Assembly (NCBI RefSeq): GCF_001975725.1
Contig: NZ_CP019434.1
Location: 952,453 to 1,016,452 of the forward strand
Length of the DNA: 64,000 nt
DNA from: Acidihalobacter ferrooxydans
GTDB lineage: Bacteria; Pseudomonadota; Gammaproteobacteria; DSM-5130; Acidihalobacteraceae
Direction of reading: 5' to 3'
The translations under genes were made by a program, and so were the position numbers. Positions 11,549 to 19,288 of the stretch are shown in pieces. Every line of letters starts with the position of its first letter. The stretch's first letter is position 1. The notes below the pieces were generated by a model. That model was not told where the DNA came from. It did not search any database and worked only from the letters and a program-made list of their open reading frames with translations.

Positions 11549-11562
11549 GTAACCTGCGTTAC
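11549..11562. promoter_or_regulatory. Palindrome GTAAC-N4-GTTAC in the ppk2/pet intergenic region
   Basis: Perfect 5-base arms around CTGC, flanked by A on both sides. Size and symmetry are those of a CRP/FNR-superfamily site. The same arms recur at 31773-31786 upstream of lpd, and a one-mismatch version lies at 11700-11713. Confidence 0.5.
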
Positions 11563-11699
11563 AGGTTTCTCGGAGCCGGTCGCCATCAGGTCGGCTCCGA
11601 GTTTGCGGCCCGTTTGGTCGTGCGGCGATTTGCCTCTGCGAGCGCAGGTGGGTTTGCGCGGCAACATGGACGATCGTTCATGTTTGATCGTCCTCAGGT

Positions 11700-11713
11700 G
11701 TAAGCCAGGTTAC
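11700..11713. promoter_or_regulatory. Near-palindrome GTAAG-N4-GTTAC upstream of the sdr-pet operon
   Basis: Differs by one base from the GTAAC-N4-GTTAC pattern and has matching outer bases (TGTAA...TTACA). It lies 178 bases upstream of the SDR start codon. Confidence 0.35.
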
Positions 11714-11890
11714 AGCCTCAAGCCCACGCCACGCCTAGGGTAATAGAGCAAGCCACGGCAGCAACGCGCAGCGGCAGTGCATGAGGCTTCGATTCGAAAT
11801 TGACGGTGCGTTGAACTTTTCAATCGGTTGCCTCTCAAACATTTCGTTTTGTACGGTTAAATCCATGTATTAATCGTAAGGAATTTCCGG

Positions 11891-12658
11891 ATGTCGAAGC
11901 TGCGAAGGATTCTGATCACGGGAGCGGCCAGCGGAGTCGGGCGTGCGCTGGCGCTCGATTGCTGTCGGCTGGGTTGGCAGGTTGTCGCGCTGGACAAGGA
12001 CGCTGAGGGTCTGGACGCATTGCATGCGGCAGCGGCGACCGAGGACGCGGGGGTGATTCCGTGGCTGTTGCCAGTCGAGTTCAGCGAACTGGATCACGAC
12101 GATGCCGATGTCGTTGCCGAGGCGCTGGCGCGCGAGTTCGGCGGACTCGATGCCATCGTGCATCTGGCCTTTGAATTCGGCACCGCATTCCCGCTGGAAA
12201 ACTATCCCCAGGCACTGGCGAAAAAACTCTTCGACGCAAATGTGCTGGGGCCGCTGGCCTTGACGCAGAGCGTGTTGCCGCTGTTGCGCGAAAGCCGCGG
12301 GGTCGTGGTGTTTTCCGGCGACTCGGTCGTCGACGACGGCGCCTACTGGGGCTTCTACGGAATCACGCGCGCGGCGACGGAGTATCTCGCCCGCATGTGG
12401 CAGGCGGAACTTGCCGATAGCGGCGTGAGCTGGATGCGTTTCGATCTCGGGCAGGTCGGTACGGGGCTGCGCAGCCGTGTGTTGCCGGGGGCGCTGCGCA
12501 GCGAGGCAGAAGCGTCCGAGGCCGCCGCGCGGCGTCTGTTCGAGCGCATCGATCAATCGTTAGCCGGGCCGGGGGGTCACGGTTTTTCGCCTTCGGAGGA
12601 GGATGACCAGAGCCTCCGTACGTCGAAGAACGCTGCATTCATGGAGGATGAAACATGA
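11891..12658 (+). CDS. Short-chain dehydrogenase/reductase heading the Rieske/cyt b operon (SdrA-like)
   Basis: A 255-residue classical SDR with the cofactor-binding TGAASGVG motif (10-17) and Asn117. The catalytic motif, normally YxxxK, reads YGITR: Tyr156 is kept but the lysine is Arg160. The last ~30 residues are polar and probably disordered. A TAAGGA site precedes the ATG, and the stop overlaps the Rieske start (ATGA). An SDR gene directly before petAB is the layout of both Acidithiobacillus ferrooxidans pet operons (sdrA), where its function is unknown. The altered motif makes ordinary dehydrogenase activity uncertain. Confidence 0.85.
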   Translation: MSKLRRILITGAASGVGRALALDCCRLGWQVVALDKDAEGLDALHAAAATEDAGVIPWLLPVEFSELDHDDADVVAEALAREFGGLDAIVHLAFEFGTAFPLENYPQALAKKLFDANVLGPLALTQSVLPLLRESRGVVVFSGDSVVDDGAYWGFYGITRAATEYLARMWQAELADSGVSWMRFDLGQVGTGLRSRVLPGALRSEAEASEAAARRLFERIDQSLAGPGGHGFSPSEEDDQSLRTSKNAAFMEDET

Positions 12659-13350
12659 GCGATGAGAAGCAGGATCTGCCGCCCATCGGCGATCACGAGG
12701 ATTCCCTGCGCGAGCCTGCGCCCGACATGAAGCGGCGCCGCTTCCTGGTCGCGGGCGGGTTGGGCGCGATCAGCGCGGGTGCTGCCGCGATTGGTTTGAT
12801 CACGCCGTTCGTATCCAGCCTGGCGCCGACACAAGCGGCCATGACGCAGGGGCCGAACAAGCTGGTGGTCGATCTGAAACCGATCAAGCCGGGGCAGATG
12901 GTGACGTTCCCCTATCTGGCCGAGCCGCACGCGATCGCGCCCGTCGTGGTGGTGCGGCGCACCCCGGAAATGCTGGCTTCGCTGATCAAGATCATGGATC
13001 AGCATATTTTGCGCGATCCACTGTCGCAGCAGCCTCAGCAGCCACCCTACGCGACCAATATCTACCGTTCGCGCAAGCCCGAATGGCTCGTGATGTTCAA
13101 CAAATGCACGCACTTGTGCTGCGTACCGCAGTACTGGCCGGAGCCCCGGTCATTGCCGGGCGCCAAGGACTGGTGGCTGGGCGGGTTTCATTGCCCCTGC
13201 CACGGCTCGGTGTATGACCTCGCAGGCCGGGTCATCATCGGTTCTCCCGCGCCGCAGAACATGGCCGTGCCGGATTATCACTTCGAAGAAGCCGACACGC
13301 GGCTGGTCGTGACCGGCAAATACGGGCCGTCCGGCATCTGCATTTTCTAG
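12655..13350 (+). CDS. petA: Rieske 2Fe-2S protein of a cytochrome b complex
   Basis: This 231-residue Rieske subunit has a twin-arginine targeting/anchor segment (KRRRFLVAGG at 26-35, then a hydrophobic helix to about 55). Cluster-binding box I is CTHLCC (151-156) and box II is CPCHGS (180-185), followed by VYD, whose Ser/Tyr pair usually raises the redox potential. Box I normally ends GC; here Gly is replaced by Cys. A 23-residue loop between the boxes is rich in Trp and Pro. It transfers electrons from quinol at the Qo site; the next acceptor is unclear because no cytochrome c1 is encoded nearby. The start overlaps the SDR stop. Confidence 0.93.
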   Translation: MSDEKQDLPPIGDHEDSLREPAPDMKRRRFLVAGGLGAISAGAAAIGLITPFVSSLAPTQAAMTQGPNKLVVDLKPIKPGQMVTFPYLAEPHAIAPVVVVRRTPEMLASLIKIMDQHILRDPLSQQPQQPPYATNIYRSRKPEWLVMFNKCTHLCCVPQYWPEPRSLPGAKDWWLGGFHCPCHGSVYDLAGRVIIGSPAPQNMAVPDYHFEEADTRLVVTGKYGPSGICIF

Positions 13351-13363
13351 AGGAGAGATCGTT

Positions 13364-14653
13364 ATGGCTAACGCACTTGAATGGTTTTATCGCCGCGTGC
13401 CGATGGATCTGTACCGCGAGCATTTGTCCGAATATCCGGCGCCGAAGAATTTCAATATCGGCTACTACATGGGTTCGCTGCTGCTGGTCATGGTGGCCCT
13501 GCAGTTCGTGACCGGATTGCTGCTGATGATGCAATACAATCCTGCGCAGCCCGTTCAATCGATTCAAAATATCACCCAACACGTCTGGTACGGCTGGCTG
13601 ATCTGGCTGATGCACACCGATGGCGTTTCATTCTTTTTCGCCCTGCTGTATCTGCATATGGCCCGTGGGCTGATGTACGGCTCCTACAAGACGCCCCGCG
13701 AACTGGTGTGGGTGGCCGGCTGGTTCATTTTCCTGCTCTCGGCGGGCGAAGCGTTCATCGGTTACACCCTGCCGGGCATGGCCACCTCCTATGCGGCTTC
13801 GGACGTTATTTCGCAGTTGCTCGCCGGCGGCGCCTGGTACGGCAACTGGGCGTTCCAACTGGTGCTGGGCGGGCGTTCGTACGGGGCGCCGATGCTGATG
13901 CGCTTCGAGGCGTTCCATGTCGTGCTGCTGTTCACCCTGCTGGTGGTCATGATCGTGGTGCATGTTCTGCTGCTGCATCGGGTCGGCTCCAACAATCCGG
14001 ATGGCGTCGATACCCATTCGCGCACCAACGCCAAAGGGTGGCCGCTGGATGGCATTCCGTTTCATCCGTATTTCACGGTCAAGGACATGGTCGGCATCGG
14101 CGTGTTCTTCCTCATCTTCGCCGCCGTGTTGCTCTACAACCCCAGCATGAACGGCTGGTTCATCTCCAGTGGCGACGTGCAGCCGGCCAATCCGTTGTAC
14201 TTCGGTGGTATCGACATCCGCGCGCCCTGGTACCTGTCGCCTTTCTATCAGTTGCTGCGGGCTTCGCCGAGCAACAATCAGGGGCAGATGATCTTCTGGG
14301 TCGGTCTGCTGATGCCGTTTTTCCTGCCCTGGCTGGATCGTAACCCGGTGCGTTCGATCCGTTACCGGCCGATCTACGCGGTGTGGCTGTTCCTGCTGTT
14401 CGCCGACATGATCGGCATGATGATCGTCGGTTCGGAACCCGCGATGCCGTATACGCTGTTTCCCGAGCGCATTCTCACGGTGTTCTATTTTGCCTGGTTC
14501 ATGTTGTTGCCGATGGTTTCCGGGATCGAGGTCATGCTGATGCATCCGCCGCATGTGCCGGCCCGGGTCGGCGATGGCTTGATGGGTCGCATCATGCATG
14601 GCGGCGCCCTGCGTGCCAGGGGGCAAGGCGGCTCCAATGGAGGTGAATCATGA
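13364..14653 (+). CDS. petB: Cytochrome b (full-length, eight-helix) with variant Qo motif
   Basis: This 429-residue membrane protein is the quinol-oxidising core of a Rieske/cyt b complex. Heme ligands are H84/H98 in helix B (HTDGVSFFFALLYLH) and H185/H200 in helix D, before the conserved GSNNP. Helix-D histidines have 14 intervening residues, as in b6-type proteins, rather than 13. The Qo-site PEWY motif is replaced by APWY (287-290) within an otherwise alignable block (WYLSPFYQLLR), so the usual glutamate is missing. It follows the Rieske gene by 13 bases with an AGGAGAG site, and its stop overlaps the next start. Confidence 0.93.
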   Translation: MANALEWFYRRVPMDLYREHLSEYPAPKNFNIGYYMGSLLLVMVALQFVTGLLLMMQYNPAQPVQSIQNITQHVWYGWLIWLMHTDGVSFFFALLYLHMARGLMYGSYKTPRELVWVAGWFIFLLSAGEAFIGYTLPGMATSYAASDVISQLLAGGAWYGNWAFQLVLGGRSYGAPMLMRFEAFHVVLLFTLLVVMIVVHVLLLHRVGSNNPDGVDTHSRTNAKGWPLDGIPFHPYFTVKDMVGIGVFFLIFAAVLLYNPSMNGWFISSGDVQPANPLYFGGIDIRAPWYLSPFYQLLRASPSNNQGQMIFWVGLLMPFFLPWLDRNPVRSIRYRPIYAVWLFLLFADMIGMMIVGSEPAMPYTLFPERILTVFYFAWFMLLPMVSGIEVMLMHPPHVPARVGDGLMGRIMHGGALRARGQGGSNGGES

Positions 14654-15387
14654 GCGGACAATCCATCTCTCGCACTCGCCTGAGCGAATTTAAACAGCCT
14701 GTTAAGAGCAGGAGCCGGACTCTCCAGACCTGGCTCAAACCACTTCTCGCACTGGTCATGCTCGGTGCGATGTCGGGGTTTGCCCCGGCCTGGGCTGCAC
14801 CGTCGGCGGCGCCAACACCAACACCTCCGCCAACGGCGCCAGTGACGCAAAACCCCGGTTGCCCTTCGCTGATCCTCAACGAAGGGCCGAAAAGCTGGCC
14901 CGAAGCGACGACGCTGATGCCGGTCGTGGGCTGGGGCTGTTTCAGCGCGAAAAACGATGACGTTTTCAATCCGGATGCGGTGAGCAACCCGAATCAGTCG
15001 CCGTTGCTGGCGTCGAGCGCCGCTTACCGGCAGTCGGTCGCGCCCTGGGTGTTGCTGATTCTGGCCTTGTTCACCGCAGTGGCGTATGTGTTGAAACTCA
15101 TGTATTGGCGCGACGTTCGCCCGCCCCGGATGCTGACCAGCATCCCCGGAGCACTGGTTTCAGGCCGTCTGCTCAGACAGTGGGGGCTGCGCCCGGCGAA
15201 TGCCGAGGAAGTGCGCGAGGAAGGCGAGGACCCGAGTGTCGAGCGCTATCGGCGGCTGCGTGAACACTGGCGGCACGGCCCGGAACGGATCAAGACCTGG
15301 GCCCTGTTCGTCGCCATCCTCGTGGCTTCGTTCGCCACGATCTTCGGTATCGCCTGGGTCGAGTTCCGGCCCATCACCTTCCATTGA
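14650..15387 (+). CDS. Membrane-anchored exported protein in the cytochrome c1 position, without heme-c motif
   Basis: This 245-residue protein starts inside the cytochrome b stop (ATGA). It has a signal-like hydrophobic segment (about 30-49, ending AWA), a Pro/Thr-rich linker, a short periplasmic part with only two cysteines (C71, C97) and two later membrane helices (about 130-150 and 216-236) flanking an Arg/Glu-rich segment. There is no CxxCH anywhere, so it cannot be a c-type cytochrome despite occupying the petC position. I do not recognise a family. The two cysteines could form a disulfide. It is most likely a structural or redox-partner subunit of the complex; function unknown. Confidence 0.8.
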   Translation: MSGQSISRTRLSEFKQPVKSRSRTLQTWLKPLLALVMLGAMSGFAPAWAAPSAAPTPTPPPTAPVTQNPGCPSLILNEGPKSWPEATTLMPVVGWGCFSAKNDDVFNPDAVSNPNQSPLLASSAAYRQSVAPWVLLILALFTAVAYVLKLMYWRDVRPPRMLTSIPGALVSGRLLRQWGLRPANAEEVREEGEDPSVERYRRLREHWRHGPERIKTWALFVAILVASFATIFGIAWVEFRPITFH

Positions 15388-15535
15388 ACCCGGATAATCC
15401 ATCGGGAGAGGCACCTTTGCTTGATGTTTGAATCCACGGATCGTTTCTTCACTCGGGCATCACACAAGATGCCGCTTGCTGAAGGAAATGCACCGTGAAT
15501 CCAAATCTCTGCGCAATCATGACCTCGCCTGATGG
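15386..15535 (+). repeat. Dispersed ~150-bp repeat, copy A
   Basis: Begins at the stop codon of the preceding gene. It shares ordered blocks with 43749-43896 (inverted) and 29973-30120: TTTGAATCCACGGA, TTGCTTGAT, GATGCCGCT and TCTGCGCAATCAT. An internal hairpin GGCATC...GATGCC is present. No coding potential. Confidence 0.75.
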
Positions 15536-15571
15536 ACGATCCGGATTGGACTGACACGGAGGATACGCATC

Positions 15572-16009
15572 ATGACTCTGCAACTCCCGGCCGATCTGCA
15601 TCATGCCCTGACCCAGGCCATCACGCCGGCTCTGGAGCATGCCTACCCAGGTGTGCAAACCATGGCCGCGCAATGGTTCGGCGACGCCATGCCCGGGCTG
15701 CTGCTCGGCATCGGCATCGCCGCCATCTGGCTCTGGCGGCTGGACGCCAAGTCCGAAGACGATCCCGCCGATCTGAGCCAGCGCGCGCGGGTTCAGCATC
15801 CCTTGCAGCAATTGCTTTCGCCCTTTTTGATCGTATGGGGAGGCATTGCCGCCTTTACCGGCGCCTTTACCTATTTCTTCCACTCTTACTTCGCGTTTTA
15901 TTTTTACGACTACGGGATCATCTCCGTCGCCCTGTTGTTTGGCGGATTGATTCTTTTCGGTATCGGCCTGTCCATGGAGTTTGCCGGTTGCCACGAGCCG
16001 CCCGGCTAG
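15572..16009 (+). CDS. Small membrane protein, three predicted helices, downstream of the cytochrome b operon
   Basis: 145 residues with hydrophobic stretches at about 40-53, 80-104 and 112-134; the middle part is unusually rich in Phe and Tyr (TYFFHSYFAFYFYDYG). A GGAGG site precedes the ATG. No heme, Fe-S or metal motif is visible and I do not recognise the family. It is on the same strand as the Rieske/cyt b genes, 184 bases after the last of them, with a repeat element between, so it may be an accessory subunit or simply a neighbour. Confidence 0.7.
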   Translation: MTLQLPADLHHALTQAITPALEHAYPGVQTMAAQWFGDAMPGLLLGIGIAAIWLWRLDAKSEDDPADLSQRARVQHPLQQLLSPFLIVWGGIAAFTGAFTYFFHSYFAFYFYDYGIISVALLFGGLILFGIGLSMEFAGCHEPPG

Positions 16010-16027
16010 GCGGGGAGGAGCGCGCAC

Positions 16028-16282
16028 ATGAAACAGAACGTGGGTACGGTAGACCGTGTGCTGCGGGTCGTGCTCGGACTCGGGCTGGCCACCCAGGCAT
16101 TTATCGGGCTGGCAACGCCCTGGGCGTGGTTTGCGGTGTTGCCCGTCTTCACCGGCAGTCTGGGCTACTGTGTCGTCTACCGTTTACTGGGGATCGATAC
16201 CTGCGGCGGCGTACGGCAAATCGCTCGACACGCTCCTCAACAGGTTGCCCAGCAGCGCGGGCGGGCGGACGAGGACGCATGA
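16028..16282 (+). CDS. DUF2892 family inner-membrane protein
   Basis: 84 residues beginning with the DUF2892 signature MKQNVGTVDRVLRVVLG, then a hydrophobic pair of helices and a terminal YRLLGIDTC motif. DUF2892 proteins are small two-helix membrane proteins often linked to rhodanese or sulfur genes; their function is not established. The single Cys in GIDTCGG is characteristic. A GGGAGGAG site lies upstream, and only 18 bases separate it from the preceding small membrane protein. Confidence 0.88.
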   Translation: MKQNVGTVDRVLRVVLGLGLATQAFIGLATPWAWFAVLPVFTGSLGYCVVYRLLGIDTCGGVRQIARHAPQQVAQQRGRADEDA

Positions 16283-16370
16283 GGCGGCGTGACACATGCA
16301 GGCGGCTGCGCAGGCGACAGACTATCGCCGGCGCAACCGCGTCGGCGGGCAAGAGCGTGGGACAAGGCGC

Positions 16371-18182
16371 ATGAGGTTGGCGCAAAACATGCGGGCATGG
16401 CTGGTCGGCCGCAATCCGGTCACGCACTTTGCCGTGGCTTTTTTCGTCGGCGTGGTCGCGGGGCTGGGCGCGGTGGCTTTTCGCCGCCTGATCGCTCTGT
16501 TTCACAATGTGTTTTTTGCCGGTCGTTTTTCGTTCGTCTACGACACGCTGCAACATACTGCGGCCAGTCCGTGGGGGGTATGGATCATTCTGGCGCCGGC
16601 AATCGGTGGCCTCGGTGTGGCCTGGATGGTGAAGAATTTCGCGCCCGAGGCCAAGGGGCACGGCGTCCCGGAGGTGATGGATGCGATCTATTACCAGAAC
16701 GGCTACATGCGCCCGCAGGTGGTGTTGATCAAGGCGGTTGCATCGTCGCTGAATATCGGCTCCGGCGGTTCGGTCGGGCGCGAGGGGCCCATCATCCAGA
16801 TGGGCGCGGCGTTCGCGGCGAATCTGTCGCGCTGGCTGCGCCTGGAGGCGTGGCAGCGCTATGCGCTGATTGCGGCCGGTGCGGGCGGCGGCATTGCCGC
16901 GACCTTCAACACACCCATCGGTGGCATGTTGTTCGCGGTGGAGCTGATGATGCCCGAGATCAGCGCGCGTACGCTGGTGCCGGTCATGATCGCCACCGGA
17001 ACGGCCACCTACGTCAGCCGGCTGTTTCTGGGTCATCACCCGGCCTTCATCGTGCCGCCCTTGCACATCGCGGCAACGGCGAGTACGTCGCCGGAGGCTT
17101 TTTTCGCCTATCTGCTGCTGGGCCTGATCATCGGCCTGGTCGCGCTGCTGTTCATGCGCTCGATCTACTGGTTCGAGGATCGCTTCGATGCCTTGCCCGG
17201 CAATTACTACACCCGCCATGTGCTGGGGATGTTGCTGGTGGGCGTGACGCTATACCTGCTGCTGCGCACCACGGGACATTACTTCGTGGAAGGGGTCGGC
17301 TACGCGACCGTGCAGGATGTGCTCAATGGGCGTCTGGAGGCGTCCGTGTTGCTGTTGCTGGTGCTGGCTGCGCTGAAGCTGCTGGTCACGTCGCTGACCT
17401 TGGGTTCGGGCGGTTCGGGCGGGGTGTTTTCGCCATCGCTGTTTATCGGCGCGACGCTGGGCGGCGCGTTCGCGCTGGTCGCGCACGGGGTGGACCCGTC
17501 GCTCGAACTGAATGTGATTACCGCGGCCTCGCTGGGGATGGCGGCGATGGTCGGCGCCGGAACCGGCGCCGCGATGACCGGGGCGGTCATGATCTTCGAG
17601 ATGACCGGCGATTACCGCATCATCCTGCCGCTGATCGTGGTCGGTTCGGTGGCCTACGCAACGCGCCGCCTGATTACGGCGGACACCATTTATACCTTGA
17701 AACTGACCCGCCGTGGGCACGACGTGCCGGAAAGCCGGCAGAGCAATCTGTATCTGGATCTGCCGGCGCGCGAGTTCGTGAGCCATGCATGCGTGCAGGT
17801 ACCGGTCGACGCGCCCTGGCCTCCGCCGGGGCTGCGCCGTTTTTCGCCGGCTGGCTTGCCGCATCTGCTGCTGGTCGATGCCCACGGCGCGATTGCCGGG
17901 GTGGTGCCGGCGCAGCGCGTAGCCGGGCAGTGGCGGGCGCGCGGCCTGGAGACGCGCGCGTTGGCGCTTGACGAGTGGCAAGCGGTCGCGGCGGATACGC
18001 TCATCGTCGATCTGCTGGGCAGCGTGCGTCGCGAAGGTGCGGAAACCTTCCTGCTGGGGCGCGACGGGGCAGCGCCCACCGTGGCGGCCGATGTCGAAGC
18101 AATTCTGGTGTGGTCGGACGTGGTGCAGGCCGCCGGGCTGCCCACCCGGGAACGTATGCACGGCGGCACTGCAGGCACCTGA
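16371..18182 (+). CDS. ClC-family chloride channel / H+-Cl- antiporter
   Basis: About 603 residues with the ClC selectivity-filter motifs GSGGSVGREGPI (with the gating glutamate) and GSGGSGGVFSPSLFIGA, and about ten to twelve membrane helices. Beyond the membrane part (~residue 430) there is a ~160-residue cytoplasmic tail that may be a degenerate CBS-like region. I prefer the ATG at 16371 (MRLAQNMRAWL) just before the first conserved segment; an upstream in-frame ATG at 16296 is preceded by no good ribosome site. ClC antiporters can support acid resistance by moving Cl- against H+, fitting the proton-pump neighbourhood (inference). Confidence 0.9.
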   Translation: MRLAQNMRAWLVGRNPVTHFAVAFFVGVVAGLGAVAFRRLIALFHNVFFAGRFSFVYDTLQHTAASPWGVWIILAPAIGGLGVAWMVKNFAPEAKGHGVPEVMDAIYYQNGYMRPQVVLIKAVASSLNIGSGGSVGREGPIIQMGAAFAANLSRWLRLEAWQRYALIAAGAGGGIAATFNTPIGGMLFAVELMMPEISARTLVPVMIATGTATYVSRLFLGHHPAFIVPPLHIAATASTSPEAFFAYLLLGLIIGLVALLFMRSIYWFEDRFDALPGNYYTRHVLGMLLVGVTLYLLLRTTGHYFVEGVGYATVQDVLNGRLEASVLLLLVLAALKLLVTSLTLGSGGSGGVFSPSLFIGATLGGAFALVAHGVDPSLELNVITAASLGMAAMVGAGTGAAMTGAVMIFEMTGDYRIILPLIVVGSVAYATRRLITADTIYTLKLTRRGHDVPESRQSNLYLDLPAREFVSHACVQVPVDAPWPPPGLRRFSPAGLPHLLLVDAHGAIAGVVPAQRVAGQWRARGLETRALALDEWQAVAADTLIVDLLGSVRREGAETFLLGRDGAAPTVAADVEAILVWSDVVQAAGLPTRERMHGGTAGT

Positions 18183-18198
18183 CCAAGGCCGCAGCCAG

Positions 18199-18356
18199 GA
18201 GCCTGTCGGACTTGGAAAGAATCGGCTGCGGCGGTGGGATAATGGGCCCACACCACGCGCTTTTTCGTCGAATAGAACCACTCGTCCTCAAAAGAGCGAG
18301 AAACTGGTCACCATTCCACACTCACCTCGCTTCGATCCTCCAAGTCCGACAGGCTC
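18199..18356 (+). mobile_element. MITE-like element, copy 1 (18-bp terminal inverted repeats)
   Basis: 158 bases bounded by a perfect inverted repeat (GAGCCTGTCGGACTTGGA at 18199-18216, complement at 18339-18356). The interior has no gene and closely matches 29400-29560. The right end directly abuts the stop codon of the aldolase gene. Size and structure are those of a non-autonomous element moved by an unlinked transposase. Confidence 0.85.
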
Positions 18357-19256
18357 TTAGCTTCCCCGGTAGATGCGCAGTGCATCGTCGATGCCGGTGT
18401 CGTCGAAGCCGATGGCGCTGATGGCGTTGCAGAAGCGCACGGCTTCGTCCAGCGGACGTTGGTGGATGTTGCGGCCGGTGGCGCTGCCGGCGACGCCGGC
18501 CTCGTGGATTTGCGCATGCAGACGGCGCAGGAAACCCTCGGCGGTGGTTTCGCCGCCGCCCGCGCAGACCACGCGCGTGCGCCCTGCGGCGCGCACGGCT
18601 TCGCGTAACACGGCCGGTTCGCCGGTGGGGGCGTTGACCTTGGCGAAGTCCGCGCCGAGGCTGGCGACGATGCCGGTCACGCCCGCGATGAGGTGCGGAT
18701 CGTGCTCGTCGGCCACGTGCTGGCCACGCGGATAGGCCCAGATGACGGCGAGCAGGCCGTGCTGATGCGCCTCGAAGATCAGTCGTGCGGCTTCGGTGAA
18801 CATTTCAGCTTCATGGCGGCTGCCGGGGTAAATCGTGTAGCCGACGCCGGCGATGTTCAGCCCGGAGGTTTCGCGCAGTCGCACGACCTGTTCCACGGTG
18901 TGCCACTGGCGGCTGAGCGGATCGGCGCTGGCGGTAGGCACGAGGTTGGTCTTGGCGTTCAGCTTCACCAGGTAGGGAATGTCCGGATAGTCGGGCGCGT
19001 AGCGCGCGATCAGGCCGAGCTGCGTGGCGAACACGCCGATGCGCGCCTGCGCGGCGATGCGAAACAGATGCTCGGGGTCGCCGTCGTCTTCGGCCACGTC
19101 GGTGCCGACGAAGTCGTCATTCAGGTGTTCGACTTTCTGATCGCCCGCCATGAGCATGAGGCGACCGCTGCCTTCGGTGACGCGGTCGAGATTGGCGAGG
19201 TAGCGCGAGCGCTCGTCGGGCGGAACGTCGGCGGGCGCGATGATCGATCGTGACAT
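18357..19256 (-). CDS. Class I fructose-bisphosphate aldolase, DhnA/FbaB type
   Basis: This 299-residue protein of the archaeal-type class I aldolase (DeoC/LacD superfamily) cleaves or forms fructose-1,6-bisphosphate through a Schiff base. The likely Schiff-base lysine is in GADFAKVNAP, the phosphate-binding GG motif in CAGGGETTAEGF, and the C-terminal GRNIHQRPLDEA segment is typical. The ATG at 19256 follows an AGGAG site 9 bases upstream. It is the last gene of the carbon block, 32 bases after glgP. Some relatives are transaldolase-like or have other aldol substrates, so exact substrate is by family. Confidence 0.85.
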   Translation of the reverse strand: MSRSIIAPADVPPDERSRYLANLDRVTEGSGRLMLMAGDQKVEHLNDDFVGTDVAEDDGDPEHLFRIAAQARIGVFATQLGLIARYAPDYPDIPYLVKLNAKTNLVPTASADPLSRQWHTVEQVVRLRETSGLNIAGVGYTIYPGSRHEAEMFTEAARLIFEAHQHGLLAVIWAYPRGQHVADEHDPHLIAGVTGIVASLGADFAKVNAPTGEPAVLREAVRAAGRTRVVCAGGGETTAEGFLRRLHAQIHEAGVAGSATGRNIHQRPLDEAVRFCNAISAIGFDDTGIDDALRIYRGS

Positions 19257-19288
19257 GGGAATTCTCCTGTTGTTCGAGGGTGGGAGCG

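Larger units (their letters stand above)
11303..11890. other. 588-base divergent regulatory region between ppk2 and the pet-like operon
   Basis: No convincing gene. The stretch holds three 14-base palindromes listed separately (11413, 11549, 11700). On the minus strand TAAAAT (11380-11385), about 34 bases beyond the first palindrome, is a plausible -10 element for ppk2. A plus-strand frame from 11413 to 11703 lacks similarity and overlaps the palindromes. Confidence 0.6.

Noticed and set aside
11413..11703. A 96-codon plus-strand frame starting TTG between ppk2 and the SDR gene
   Set aside because: The start codon is part of the FNR-like palindrome, there is no ribosome site or similarity, and it spans two further palindromes.
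14650..15387. Calling this gene cytochrome c1 (petC) by position
   Set aside because: No CxxCH motif in the whole protein and no similarity to c1; position alone is not enough.
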